From Arthrobacter jiangjiafuii (lineage in GTDB: Bacteria > Actinomycetota > Actinomycetes > Actinomycetales > Micrococcaceae): a DNA stretch of 64,000 nt. Shown one piece after another: positions 41,501-49,942 of the stretch (within the stretch, counting starts at the first letter, position 1; every line of letters starts with the position of its first letter). The translations under genes and the position numbers were made by a program. Where the stretch lies: contig NZ_CP076022.1 in assembly GCF_018622995.1 (NCBI RefSeq), positions 1,674,001 to 1,738,000 of the forward strand. The letters are read 5' to 3'. A model generated the notes under the pieces. It had not been told where the DNA came from, searched no databases, and saw nothing but the letters and a program-made list of their open reading frames with translations.

Positions 41501-41516
41501 TGCAATAGATGTTGCA
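41501..41516. promoter_or_regulatory. RpiR operator upstream of the symporter gene
   Basis: TGCAATAGATGTTGCA, an imperfect palindrome differing at two positions from the perfect one at 42429-42444. It is about 70 bases upstream of the symporter start, a usual repressor position. Confidence 0.7.
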
Positions 41517-41565
41517 GAATCTTTGTATATGACGGGAATTGCCCGCCGGGTATGTAGCGACCCTT

Positions 41566-42414
41566 TCAGGCTGGGTCAACGAGGTCCAGTTCGGACCAGA
41601 GTTCCTCGGTATCCCTGAGGGCGGCCATGGTCCGCGCCGGGTCGATCGAGGCGAGTTCAGCCAGGAGGGCCTGCACTATGGCAACTGCACCCACAGTTGA
41701 CGGCATGAAGGTCACGCCTTCACTGGGCACGATAAGTGCTTCCTCGGCCACATCCGTGATGCCGGTCTGGCGGTCAGCGATTGCCAGGATCCGGACGCCC
41801 CGTTGTTCGGCCACACGGACCACCTCCGCAACGAATTTACTTGCACGCCACAGGTTGCAGCTCACCAGGACGTCGCCCGGGGCCATCATGCGCAACCTGT
41901 TCACCAGGGAGGTTCCAGACGCTGTGTGAAGTTCAATGTCACGGCCCATCCATTGCCCCATGTGCGCCAGTTGGAAGCCAGCAGCTGCGTAGCTTCCCGT
42001 CGCGAGGACGATGGTCCTGCTGGCAGATGCGAGTATCGCGGCCGCCCGGGCAATCTGCTCGGCACTGGCGCCGGCGGCCAGCCTGGCCATGTTCTGGGCA
42101 TCCAGGGCCAATGAGGTGCCGGCAAGGCCGGACGCAGGGAACGGGCGTTCGTTCAGGAGCTTCTCCGCCGTGAGGGAGGCCAGGTAGCGGTGACGCAGTT
42201 CAGATTTGAGTGCCGACCACCCCGAGAATCCCAAAAACTGAGCGGCGCGGACGACGGTCGCCACGTTGACGTTGGCCCTGGTGGCGACGTCCTGCGTCGA
42301 CATGAATGACGCCGGTCCAGTGTCACTGTGCAGGACGTGGAGGACTGCCTCTATGCCCGGACTCGCTTTTCTGCCAAGAGCCAGGCCATCGAGCCAGTCT
42401 GCGATCTGCAACAA
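41566..42414 (-). CDS. RpiR/MurR-family transcriptional regulator
   Basis: A 282-residue protein starting at TTG. N-terminal RpiR helix-turn-helix (MSTQDVATRANVNVATVVRAAQFLGFSG), then a SIS domain (SASRTIVLATGSYAAAGFQLAHMGQWMG and APGDVLVSCNLWR). SIS domains bind phosphosugars or similar metabolites. It lies between the symporter and the divergent amidohydrolase gene, with matching 16-base palindromes upstream of the symporter and upstream of itself. It probably represses the cluster until the imported solute or a product appears. Confidence 0.9.
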   Translation of the reverse strand: MLQIADWLDGLALGRKASPGIEAVLHVLHSDTGPASFMSTQDVATRANVNVATVVRAAQFLGFSGWSALKSELRHRYLASLTAEKLLNERPFPASGLAGTSLALDAQNMARLAAGASAEQIARAAAILASASRTIVLATGSYAAAGFQLAHMGQWMGRDIELHTASGTSLVNRLRMMAPGDVLVSCNLWRASKFVAEVVRVAEQRGVRILAIADRQTGITDVAEEALIVPSEGVTFMPSTVGAVAIVQALLAELASIDPARTMAALRDTEELWSELDLVDPA

Positions 42415-42428
42415 CGTTGTCCCATCTC

Positions 42429-42444
42429 TGCAACAGCTGTTGCA
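42429..42444. promoter_or_regulatory. Perfect 16-bp RpiR operator in the divergent promoter
   Basis: TGCAACAGCTGTTGCA, a perfect palindrome 15 bases upstream of the regulator start and 65 bases upstream of the amidohydrolase start. A second partial site, TGCAACAACGTTGT, lies at 42407-42420. It would give autoregulation plus control of the amidohydrolase. Confidence 0.75.
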
Positions 42445-42508
42445 TGTTCAGTTGATTATTGTGAGTATCGGGGGAAGGAGTTAGCCACACCACCATTAGA
42501 GGAGCACC

Positions 42509-43786
42509 GTGCCGAAAGCTCAGAATTTGCACATCATGAACGCTGACGTCCTGGATATTTCTGCAGGCACTGTGTCATCAGGCCACAGTATTCTCATTGA
42601 GAATGGACTGATTACCTGGGTAGGACCGATGTCCAACATACCCGCCGAACACGTCTCACGGGAGTGGGACATTGTCGATGCTTCCGGAAAATATGTGATG
42701 CCTGGGCTTATCGATGGCCATGTTCATGTAACGGCTGCTACCGCAGATTTGGGTGAAATGGCCACGTGGTCGCCCACCTACGTGGCGGCTCACACTGCCC
42801 GAAACCTGAGGGCTATGCTCCATCGCGGCTTTACCACTGTACGAGACGTGGCCGGCGCTGATTTCGGGGTTGCCATGGCGGTAGAGGAGGGCCTTTTCGA
42901 GGGGCCCCGCGTGGTTTTCGGCGGCAAGGCGCTGTCGCAGTCCGGCGGGCATGGTGATATGCGCTCGATGGGCATGAACATGATTGACCCGCACCAATGC
43001 TGCCCTTCCATCGGCATTGTCTGCGACGGCGTCGACGCCGTTCGGAAGGCAGCGAGGGACCAGCTGCGCACCGGAGCCCACCACATTAAAATCATGCTCT
43101 CCGGCGGTGTTGCTTCCCCGACGGACAGAGTGGACTCCACCCAGTTTTCGGAAAGCGAGATCCTGGCCGTCGTCGAGGAGGCAGAAGGCGCCAACCGCTA
43201 TGTCTGTGGGCACGCCTACACAGCCCGGGCCGTAAACCGCGGACTGCGGCTGGGCGTGCGCTGTATTGAACACGGAAACCTCATCGACGATGAGAGCGTC
43301 AAGTTGTTCGTCGAGAAGGACGCCTACCTTGTGCCCACCCTCATCACGTATGAACGGCTCAAGGCAGACGGCGAGGCAGCGGGTTTGCCAGCTGCAAGCC
43401 GTGAAAAGGTCGACACCGTCCTCCACGCCGGGGTTGATGCCTTGGACCGTGCCAACAAAGGCGGGGTCAAGATCGTCTTCGGTACCGATTTGCTCGGTGC
43501 CATGCAGGTTCACCAGAGTCAGGAGTTCCGCATCCGGGCTCAGGTCCAGACCGCGCAGGAAGTCCTGCTCTCGGCGACCATCACTGCGGCAGAGCTCATC
43601 GGGTTTGAGGGGAAGCTTGGCGTGGTGGCCGCCGGCGCCATCGCCGACCTTCTCATCGTGAATGGGAATCCCTTGGAGGACGTCACGGTGCTTGCCGACC
43701 CGGAGGCAAGTATTTCATCAGTGATCCAGGGCGGTCGGGTTGTCTCCACCCCGGCCGGGCTAACGGCCGAGCTGGTGGGGCAATAG
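42509..43786 (+). CDS. Metal-dependent amidohydrolase (imidazolonepropionase/prolidase-like)
   Basis: A 425-residue protein starting at GTG behind GAGGAGCACC. It has the amidohydrolase set of metal ligands: H-x-H in LIDGHVHV, the Lys in HHIKIMLSGGV, His in VCGHAYT, His in CIEHGNL, and Asp in FGTDLLG. The N-terminal INADVLDISAG and C-terminal LGVVAAGAIADLLIVNGNP form the beta-sandwich. Such enzymes cleave amide or lactam bonds of small molecules or dipeptides. With the symporter, RpiR regulator and DUF6282-like gene, it looks like a pathway for one imported solute. Confidence 0.9.
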   Translation: MPKAQNLHIMNADVLDISAGTVSSGHSILIENGLITWVGPMSNIPAEHVSREWDIVDASGKYVMPGLIDGHVHVTAATADLGEMATWSPTYVAAHTARNLRAMLHRGFTTVRDVAGADFGVAMAVEEGLFEGPRVVFGGKALSQSGGHGDMRSMGMNMIDPHQCCPSIGIVCDGVDAVRKAARDQLRTGAHHIKIMLSGGVASPTDRVDSTQFSESEILAVVEEAEGANRYVCGHAYTARAVNRGLRLGVRCIEHGNLIDDESVKLFVEKDAYLVPTLITYERLKADGEAAGLPAASREKVDTVLHAGVDALDRANKGGVKIVFGTDLLGAMQVHQSQEFRIRAQVQTAQEVLLSATITAAELIGFEGKLGVVAAGAIADLLIVNGNPLEDVTVLADPEASISSVIQGGRVVSTPAGLTAELVGQ

Positions 43787-43916
43787 AACATAGCGACACA
43801 CGCTGGGGGTGGCTGATCGCCGCTGCGGGCTCGGGCCAGGAAGGAACCCGCAGCGGCGGTGCCTGCCACCTGGATGGATGATCAGGCGGAATAGACGAAC
43901 GTTGGGAAGTCCGGAG

Positions 43917-44020
43917 CCTCCTTGACCAGGCCTCTGCTGCTCCAGCGGCATCTGGACGTTCTTGAGCACGTCCCGCCACGGCATGAGGGCGTCCGATTGG
44001 GTTAGGTAGCCGATATCCAC
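43917..44020 (-). pseudogene. Fragment of a taurine/nitrate-type ABC ATPase
   Basis: About 35 residues read GYLTQSDALMPWRDVLKNVQMPLE, the Q-loop region of SsuB/TauB-type ATPases (LLPWRTVLDNV..PLE). Walker A and the rest are missing. It shows that an ABC importer once belonged to this cluster. The remainder of 43787-44045 has nothing else. Confidence 0.7.
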
Positions 44021-44045
44021 GGGGTCCGATGTGTCTGGACGGCTG

Positions 44046-45017
44046 TCATGAGGGGACGCCTTCTTTCGCGTGCTGGTGGGCGGGAGCGTCCGGCAGGGGA
44101 GCGGCGCCGGCCAGCCAGCGGCTGTTGTGGACGGTCATGAGCCTGACTTCCTGCTCGGTGAAGTCCTTCTCCAGCAGCAGATCAGCCGCAATGGCCAGCC
44201 CGTCCTCGACCGGCGGATTGAAGGGCTGGCCCAGGTCGCTGCTGATGACCGAGTTCTCGGGGCCGGCGTCGCGGATGTTGGAGAACCAGGTGTCCCAGGA
44301 GACCTTGCCGGTCAACGGGGTGGTCAGGCACCGTTCCAGGAAAGCCCCCTGCTGTGCCAGCTCACGCTGGCGGTCCAGGACCATGCGCTGGGAGGTGAAC
44401 TCGGGATGCGTGATGACGATCCGCTTGATTCCGGCCTCGATTGCCAGCGGCACCAGCTGCGCCGACTCGTCGGAGTGCAGGTGGCCGGTCGCCAGGGTCA
44501 TGCCGTGTTTGGCGATGACCGAGAGCACCTGGCGAGCTTCGGGCAGCAGCTCACCGTCGGCGTCGAACAGGTTCACGTCTTCGGCCTTCATGCCGGCGGC
44601 TTCCAGATCGGCCTGCAGCTGCGCCCACATGGGCGGGGTCGCGCCGTCGGGCTCTTCGGCCAGACAGGCCCGCTGGTTGTGGCTGTCCACGGTGGGAAGC
44701 CAGACGAACTGCGCGCCACCGCGGGCGGCAATTTCGACCGCGACCGGGTTCAGTCCGCCCACTGACGCATTCAGCGTGATGGCGCCCAGCGCGTTCACAT
44801 CGGGGTAGAGCTTGCGCACAATCTCGGCGCGCTCCGCAGTGGGGGTGTAGTGGGACTTGATGACGAAGCCGCCCAGGCCCAAATCCGCACACCGCTCCGC
44901 CAAGCCGAGATCGTCGATCCGGCGTTTCATGACGTCAGGGGCTATGTGGACATGAATGTCATAGGACCCGCGAACGAGCTCTCTGGCACGGGGGGACGGT
45001 TGCGGGTGATGTGACAC
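44046..45017 (-). CDS. DUF6282-like metal-dependent hydrolase
   Basis: A 323-residue protein; start GTG 45017 chosen for the AAAGGAG site six bases upstream, over GTG 45044. TIM-barrel amidohydrolase features: SYDIHVHIAPDVMKRR (H-x-H), GFVIKSHYTPTAERA, GLNPVAVEIAARGGAQFVWLPT, ATGHLHSDES, IVITHPEFTSQ and SSDLGQPFNPP with the late Asp. The family (DUF6282) has no firm assigned reaction that I know. The position beside the other amidohydrolase suggests a second hydrolytic step of the same pathway. Confidence 0.8.
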   Translation of the reverse strand: MSHHPQPSPRARELVRGSYDIHVHIAPDVMKRRIDDLGLAERCADLGLGGFVIKSHYTPTAERAEIVRKLYPDVNALGAITLNASVGGLNPVAVEIAARGGAQFVWLPTVDSHNQRACLAEEPDGATPPMWAQLQADLEAAGMKAEDVNLFDADGELLPEARQVLSVIAKHGMTLATGHLHSDESAQLVPLAIEAGIKRIVITHPEFTSQRMVLDRQRELAQQGAFLERCLTTPLTGKVSWDTWFSNIRDAGPENSVISSDLGQPFNPPVEDGLAIAADLLLEKDFTEQEVRLMTVHNSRWLAGAAPLPDAPAHQHAKEGVPS

Positions 45018-45085
45018 GGGTCTCCTTTGATCGGTCGTCACCACATTGTTTGCAACTTTGTTGACAAGGTCAATGTGGATGGCGA

Positions 45086-45155
45086 CGTCGCAGGAGAGCC
45101 GAGTGCTCAGGCCGGTTGCCCGCCTTCGAGGGTGGCGGCCCGCTCCGGATCCCGG
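45086..45155 (-). repeat. 70-bp duplicated gene end, copy 2 (copy 1 at 33761-33830)
   Basis: On the minus strand it reads PTLWIRDPERAATLEGGQPA and stop, directly behind the cupin gene's stop at 45177. It is the counterpart of the fragment at 33761-33830. The upstream body of the gene is not present here either. Confidence 0.75.
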
Positions 45156-45176
45156 ATCCAGAGCGTGGGGTGGGCG

Positions 45177-45578
45177 TCAGGGCCGGGCGTCGTATTCCTC
45201 GTCGGTGACGTGGTCTCCCCATTCGGCTTCGGGCCCCTCGGCCGGGGCCTCCCACATCGCAAGATGGGTCATGAAGGACTCCGGGCCGGCGCCGTGCCAG
45301 TGCCACTCGCCCGGAGGGGTGTAGACCGTGTCTCCGGGGAGCATCACCATTACCTCGCCGCCGAGCGCCTGGACCAGTCCGATCCCTTCGGTGACGTGCA
45401 GGGTCTGCCCGACGGCGTGCGAATGCCACGCTGTCCGCGCGCCAGGGGAGAACCTCACGGTGTTGACCCGCATCCGGGAGGGTGCGGGCTGCGGGGCGGC
45501 GATGACGTCAAACCAGACGTCGCCGGTAAACAGGTTGCCCGGACCTTTGACGGTGGGCTGCTTCGGTTCGATTCGCAT
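45177..45578 (-). CDS. Cupin-domain protein
   Basis: A 133-residue single-domain cupin starting at ATG 45578. Motif 1 is PGARTAWHSHAVGQTLHVTEG (two His and a later His/Glu) and motif 2 PGDTVYTPPGEWHWHGA, the metal-binding pair. The family includes the small cupins near carboxymuconolactone decarboxylases and manganese-dependent mandelonitrile-lyase-like enzymes. No partner gene identifies its substrate. The length is complete for the family. Confidence 0.85.
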   Translation of the reverse strand: MRIEPKQPTVKGPGNLFTGDVWFDVIAAPQPAPSRMRVNTVRFSPGARTAWHSHAVGQTLHVTEGIGLVQALGGEVMVMLPGDTVYTPPGEWHWHGAGPESFMTHLAMWEAPAEGPEAEWGDHVTDEEYDARP

Positions 45579-45621
45579 GGTGGTCCCGTCGATCAGGGAT
45601 GGAGGGTGCAGGCTGTGGGTC

Positions 45622-45864
45622 TCAGGGGGCCTCGTTGTTGGCCGCCGCCTCAATCCAGTCGATCCCGGCATCGGAGAAATACAGGCCGGACGGTTCTTCG
45701 GTTTCAGCCCACCAGTCACCCGGTGCCAGCGAGCCGCCGGCGCTGAGGATGGCTTCGAGGATCTCTGCCGGTACGGCGTCGCCGTTGTTGTCTACCAGCC
45801 ACTGCTGCGTTGAGGCACCCAACCGCGGCCACCACTGTTCCAGGTCAAGATGTTCCATGTTCAT
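45622..45864 (-). CDS. Small acidic hypothetical protein
   Basis: An 80-residue, Trp- and Glu-rich protein (MEHLDLEQWWPRLGASTQQWLVD, then GGSLAPGDWWAETEEPSG) from ATG 45864 or 45858. Similar small proteins are common in Micrococcaceae as unassigned ORFs. It has no signal or membrane segment. It may be co-transcribed with the cupin gene 44 bases downstream. Confidence 0.6.
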   Translation of the reverse strand: MNMEHLDLEQWWPRLGASTQQWLVDNNGDAVPAEILEAILSAGGSLAPGDWWAETEEPSGLYFSDAGIDWIEAAANNEAP

Positions 45865-46003
45865 GGCTGGTGAGTTTAGCGGCGGTCTGGGCCCAGGTCT
45901 GCAGTAAACGGTGGTGGCTGCCCCGGGAGGGCGGTATTGTCGGCGCGGGCCGCTGCTGCGTAAGAGGGCCGCCGCGTAAAAGGGAGACTGCGAAGGTGGA
46001 GTT

Positions 46004-46702
46004 ATGGGCGGAAAACCAGGAGCCGATGTGAAGAGCGGCAGCAGGAAGAACAGCGACAATCCCGCCTTGTGGGCGCTGGCCCATGCAGAACGGGCAGCGC
46101 TCGCCGATGATCTCGCGACCCTCACCCCGGAGCAATGGCAGCATCCCACCCTGTGCGGGGACTGGAACGTGGAACAGGTGGTTGCCCACCTCACGGCGGC
46201 GGCAAGCCTGAACCAGCGGCGATGGCTGCGCAGCATGGTCGCGGCCCGTTTCCGAGCCGACGTCCACAATCAGCGGCAGCTCGAGCTGCACCGCGGCGGA
46301 ACCCCTGCCCAGACCCTCGGCCGGTTCCGCGCCATCGTGGACAGCACTACGGCGCCCTCAAACCACACCGCGGCCTACCTCGGTGAAGTAGTGGTCCACG
46401 CGCAGGACATCCGCCAGCCGCTGGGGCTTCCGTACACGCCAAGCGTCGAGGCACTGACACCGGTGGCTGAGTTCTTCGCCTCCCGGGACTTCGCCGTGCC
46501 GTCCCGGACCATGGCCCGGGACCTGCAGCTGCGGGCCAGCGACGGCCCGTTCATCACCGGTTACGGACTGCTGGTCACCGGACCCACCCTGGCTCTGGTC
46601 ATGAGCATCGCCGGGCGGGCAGCCTATCTGAATGCGCTGTCCGGTCCGGGTGCTGCCACCCTGCGCACGCGGGTGCTGCAGGGTGGCAGCGGCTCCGGCT
46701 AA
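46004..46702 (+). CDS. DinB-like maleylpyruvate isomerase family protein (TIGR03083)
   Basis: A 232-residue four-helix protein. It has LATLTPEQWQHPTLCGDWNVEQVVAHLTAAA (the conserved C-x-x-W and H-x-x-x metal region), then LGEVVVHAQDIRQPLGLPY with the second His pair. This is the mycothiol-dependent DinB-like metalloenzyme family, typical of actinobacteria. The C-terminus has the extra SCP2-like domain remnant (GPTLALVMSIAGR). The substrate is unknown; it probably uses mycothiol for isomerisation or detoxification. Confidence 0.85.
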   Translation: MGGKPGADVKSGSRKNSDNPALWALAHAERAALADDLATLTPEQWQHPTLCGDWNVEQVVAHLTAAASLNQRRWLRSMVAARFRADVHNQRQLELHRGGTPAQTLGRFRAIVDSTTAPSNHTAAYLGEVVVHAQDIRQPLGLPYTPSVEALTPVAEFFASRDFAVPSRTMARDLQLRASDGPFITGYGLLVTGPTLALVMSIAGRAAYLNALSGPGAATLRTRVLQGGSGSG

Positions 46703-46731
46703 CCTCCCGCGGTCTCGGAGGCGCCGCAGCC

Positions 46732-48159
46732 TCAGTAGCTGATGACCTGCGGGGCGCCGAGGTGCTTGAGGCCCTCGACGCCGAATTCCAGCCCGTAGCC
46801 GGACTGCTTGGCGCCGCCGAAGGGGACCCGCGGGTCCACGGCGCCGTGCTTGTTGATCCACACGGTGCCGGCCTGGATGCGGGCAGCCACCTCGCGGGCG
46901 GCATCCTTGTCGGAGGACCAGACGGAGGCGCCGAGGCCGACGTCGAGCCCGTTGGCCATCGCGACTGCCTCGTCCACAGTGGAGTAGCGGATGATCGGCA
47001 GCGCCGGCCCGAACTGCTCCTGGGCCACGAGCGGGTTGTCGTTGTCGATGTCAGCAACCAGGGTGGTGGGGTAGAAATACCCCGGCTGCTCGGCCTCAGG
47101 GTTTCCACCCACGACAATCCGGGCGCCGGCGTCACGGGCGGCCTCCACGAGGTTGGCGACGATGTTGTACTGGGCCTTGTTCTGCAACGGGCCGAGCACG
47201 TTGGACTCATCCAGGCCCACTCCCATGGGCATCCGGGCGGCGACGTCGGCCAGGGCGGAGACGACGTCGTCGTAAATGTCCGTGTGCACGTACAGGCGCT
47301 TCATGGCCGCGCAGGTCTGCCCGGTGTTGATGAACGCGCCCCAGAACAGGTCCTCGGCGATGGCCTGCGGGTCAGCGTCCGGCAGTACGATGCCGGCGTC
47401 GTTGCCGCCGAGCTCCAGGGTCAGGCGCTTCACGGTGTCGGCGGAGGAGCGGATGATCGCCTTGCCGGTGGCGGTGGAGCCGGTGAACATGATCTTGTCG
47501 ACGTCCGGGTGGGCGGACAGGGTTTCGCCCACGTCGCGGCCGCCGGAGACCACGTGCAGCACGTCAGCGGGCAGGACCTGGTTGAGCACCGCGGCCAGCG
47601 CCAGCACCGAGAGCGGAGTGTATTCGGAGGGCTTCATCACCACGGTGTTGCCCATCCGCAGGGCCGGGGCCAGCTGCCAGACGCTGATCATCATCGGCCA
47701 GTTCCAGGGCCCGATGGCGCCGACGACGCCGAGGGGCCGGAAATGCAGTTCGGCCCGGCCGCCGTCGTCGTCCACCAGCACCTCCGGCTCCAGGTCAAAG
47801 GCGGCGGCGGCACGCAGCCAGGCGGCGGCGCCGCCCACTTCGAAGCGGGCGTTGGGACCGTTCAGCGGCTTGCCCTGTTCGCGGGAGAGCAGTTCGGCCA
47901 GGGCCTCGGCGGAGGCATCCACGGCATCGGCGGCCCGGTTCAGCACCTCCCGGCGTGCCGCGTGGCCCTGGGCGGCCCAGGAAGGCTGCGCGGCTCGGGC
48001 AGCAGCGACGGCCTTTTCCAGATCGTCCACGGTGTGCACCGGTGCGGCGGCAACGAGGTCGCCGGTGGCCGGGTCGTGGATGTCCCGGCCTTCTCCGGTC
48101 GCTGCGACGGCGGCCAGAAGGTCGGAGTAGGTGGTGATGGCGGATTCCTGGATGGTCAT
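46732..48159 (-). CDS. NAD-dependent aldehyde dehydrogenase, FeaB-like
   Basis: A 475-residue aldehyde dehydrogenase of standard length. Motifs: GPWNWPMMISVWQLAPAL, MKPSEYTPLSVL, FTGSTATGKAI (NAD loop), LELGGND with the catalytic Glu, and GAFINTGQTCAAMKRL with the nucleophile Cys. It oxidises an aldehyde to the acid. The amine oxidase at 53613, an APC permease and a FeaR-like regulator are in the same block, so its natural substrate is probably the aldehyde made from an imported amine, as FeaB does with phenylacetaldehyde. Confidence 0.9.
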   Translation of the reverse strand: MTIQESAITTYSDLLAAVAATGEGRDIHDPATGDLVAAAPVHTVDDLEKAVAAARAAQPSWAAQGHAARREVLNRAADAVDASAEALAELLSREQGKPLNGPNARFEVGGAAAWLRAAAAFDLEPEVLVDDDGGRAELHFRPLGVVGAIGPWNWPMMISVWQLAPALRMGNTVVMKPSEYTPLSVLALAAVLNQVLPADVLHVVSGGRDVGETLSAHPDVDKIMFTGSTATGKAIIRSSADTVKRLTLELGGNDAGIVLPDADPQAIAEDLFWGAFINTGQTCAAMKRLYVHTDIYDDVVSALADVAARMPMGVGLDESNVLGPLQNKAQYNIVANLVEAARDAGARIVVGGNPEAEQPGYFYPTTLVADIDNDNPLVAQEQFGPALPIIRYSTVDEAVAMANGLDVGLGASVWSSDKDAAREVAARIQAGTVWINKHGAVDPRVPFGGAKQSGYGLEFGVEGLKHLGAPQVISY

Positions 48160-48250
48160 GTGAAAGCTCCTTTGCTTGCGCGCGGTATCTAGGGTGGTCG
48201 GTATTTAGCGGGTCAGGGTCTAGCGGGTGAGGGGCGGTGCGTGGGCAGGG

Positions 48251-49786
48251 TCAGTCGAGCATGCCGGCGGGCCGGCGGGAAGAGTGGCCGCCGTCGTCGG
48301 GCTCTCCGGCCGGATCGGCGGTCTCCCCGCCCTCGCCGATGCCGGCGTAGACGCTGGGACGGCCGCTACGCAGATACAGGGCCCAGAGCACGCCGATCAG
48401 GCCGGGAAGGATCACTACGGCGGGCAGGATCCAGCTCAGGTTGCTTGCCTCCTCCAGGCCGATCAGCACGTCGAAATTCGCCACGATCAGGCCGAACAGG
48501 ATACTCAGGGCCACCCCGGCCACGGCCGGCGCGATGATCCGGGTCCACGCGCCGTACGCGCTGCGGTGGCGGCGCAGGTAGCCGATGACCGCGAAGGATG
48601 TCAGGGCCATCAGCAGGACCAGTCCGAAGGCGCCCACGTTGGTCAACCAGGTGAAGAGGGTCAGGACCGGGAACAGGGGGCCGTATTCGTGGCTGGTGCC
48701 GGCGATTGCGAAGACCAGCAGCAGCACCAGTGCGACGGCGGACTGCACCAGCGAGCCGGCCACCGGTGCCGCGGAGCGCCGGCTGACCGCGGCGAGCGAG
48801 CGGGGCAGCACACCCTCCCGGCCCAGGGAGAAGACATACCGGGCCACCACATTGTGGAAGGCCACGAGGGCGGCCAGCAGGCTGGTCACGAAGAGCAGGG
48901 CGCACAGGTCCACGAACCACTGCGGGGAATTGGCGCCCAGGAAAACGAAGAGCAGATCGGGCCCGAACTCGGCGGAACGGCCGATCACCTGGCTGTCGCC
49001 CTCACCCACGGCCATGGCCCAGGCGGAGAATGCGTAGAAGGCAGCGATCACGGTGACGGCGATGAAGGTGGCGCGGCGCGCCGTCGTCCGCGGGTCCTTC
49101 ACCTCCTCGTTGTAGATGGCGCCGGATTCAAAGCCCATGAACGCGGCAATGCTGAAGGCCAGGGCAGCGCCGACGCCGGTGGTGAAGAGGTTCCCGGGAT
49201 CCAGCGACGCGGTGCTGAGGCCCTCGGGGGCGGAACGGATGGCGGCGGCGTCGTACACCACCACCACCAGGAACTCGAGGGCCACCAGGATGCCCAGCAC
49301 CTTGGCGGAGAGGTCCACCTTGTTCAGGCCGAGCAGGCCCACGATCACCCAGCCCGCCAGCGCACTGGCCCACCAGGGAACGGCTACGCCGGAGAAGCCG
49401 GCAATGAAGGAACTCAGCGCAAAACCGAACATGCCGTAGATGCCTACCTGCATCGCGTTGTAGGCGATCAGGGCGACCCAGGCGGCGCCGACGCCGGCGG
49501 GCCGGCCAAGTCCGCGGGCAATGTAGGCGTAAAACGCGCCGGCGTTGTGCACGTGCCGGCTCATCGCGGAGTATCCGACGGAGAACAGCAGGAGCACCAG
49601 TCCCAGGACAATGAAGGACAGCGGGATGCCCAGCAGGCCGGTGACGGCGTAGTTGCTGGTCACACCACCGGCCACCACGGTCAGGGGAGCAGAGGCGGCG
49701 ATGATCATGAAGACCAGGGCCGGCACGCCGAGGCGCCTGCGGCCAAGGGTCGGAGCGGGGCTGCGTTCTTGGCGGGGAGTGCTCAC
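48251..49786 (-). CDS. APC-family amino acid/amine permease
   Basis: A 511-residue membrane protein with 12 or more helices, starting at GTG 49786 behind AGGAGG. Family sequence: LGVPALVFMIIAASAPLTVVAGG (first broken helix G-x-x-x-x-P), AGAFYAYIARGLGRPAG, AFMGFESGAIYNEEVKDPRTTARRA and FSLGREGVLPRSLAAV. It should import an amino acid or amine. It lies between the aldehyde dehydrogenase and the AraC regulator, so an amine for the copper oxidase is a sensible substrate. Confidence 0.92.
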   Translation of the reverse strand: MSTPRQERSPAPTLGRRRLGVPALVFMIIAASAPLTVVAGGVTSNYAVTGLLGIPLSFIVLGLVLLLFSVGYSAMSRHVHNAGAFYAYIARGLGRPAGVGAAWVALIAYNAMQVGIYGMFGFALSSFIAGFSGVAVPWWASALAGWVIVGLLGLNKVDLSAKVLGILVALEFLVVVVYDAAAIRSAPEGLSTASLDPGNLFTTGVGAALAFSIAAFMGFESGAIYNEEVKDPRTTARRATFIAVTVIAAFYAFSAWAMAVGEGDSQVIGRSAEFGPDLLFVFLGANSPQWFVDLCALLFVTSLLAALVAFHNVVARYVFSLGREGVLPRSLAAVSRRSAAPVAGSLVQSAVALVLLLVFAIAGTSHEYGPLFPVLTLFTWLTNVGAFGLVLLMALTSFAVIGYLRRHRSAYGAWTRIIAPAVAGVALSILFGLIVANFDVLIGLEEASNLSWILPAVVILPGLIGVLWALYLRSGRPSVYAGIGEGGETADPAGEPDDGGHSSRRPAGMLD

Positions 49787-49942
49787 GGGTGCCTCCTGGC
49801 GGATGGGTGCGGGGATGCATGGGGGCGCATCCCCGCTGTGGGGTGCCCCTACTGTGCCCCGGATCATAGGTGCGCGGCTTGGCTTTGCGCGTGCAGTTGT
49901 TGTCTGACGGTGCAGTGAGCCCCGGCATGGCAGCCTCCCCGC

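Noticed and set aside
48227-49918. A 563-codon plus-strand frame opposite the APC permease
   Set aside because: Composition (Gly, His, Gln rich) is typical of an antisense frame in high-GC DNA; the minus strand encodes a well-supported permease.
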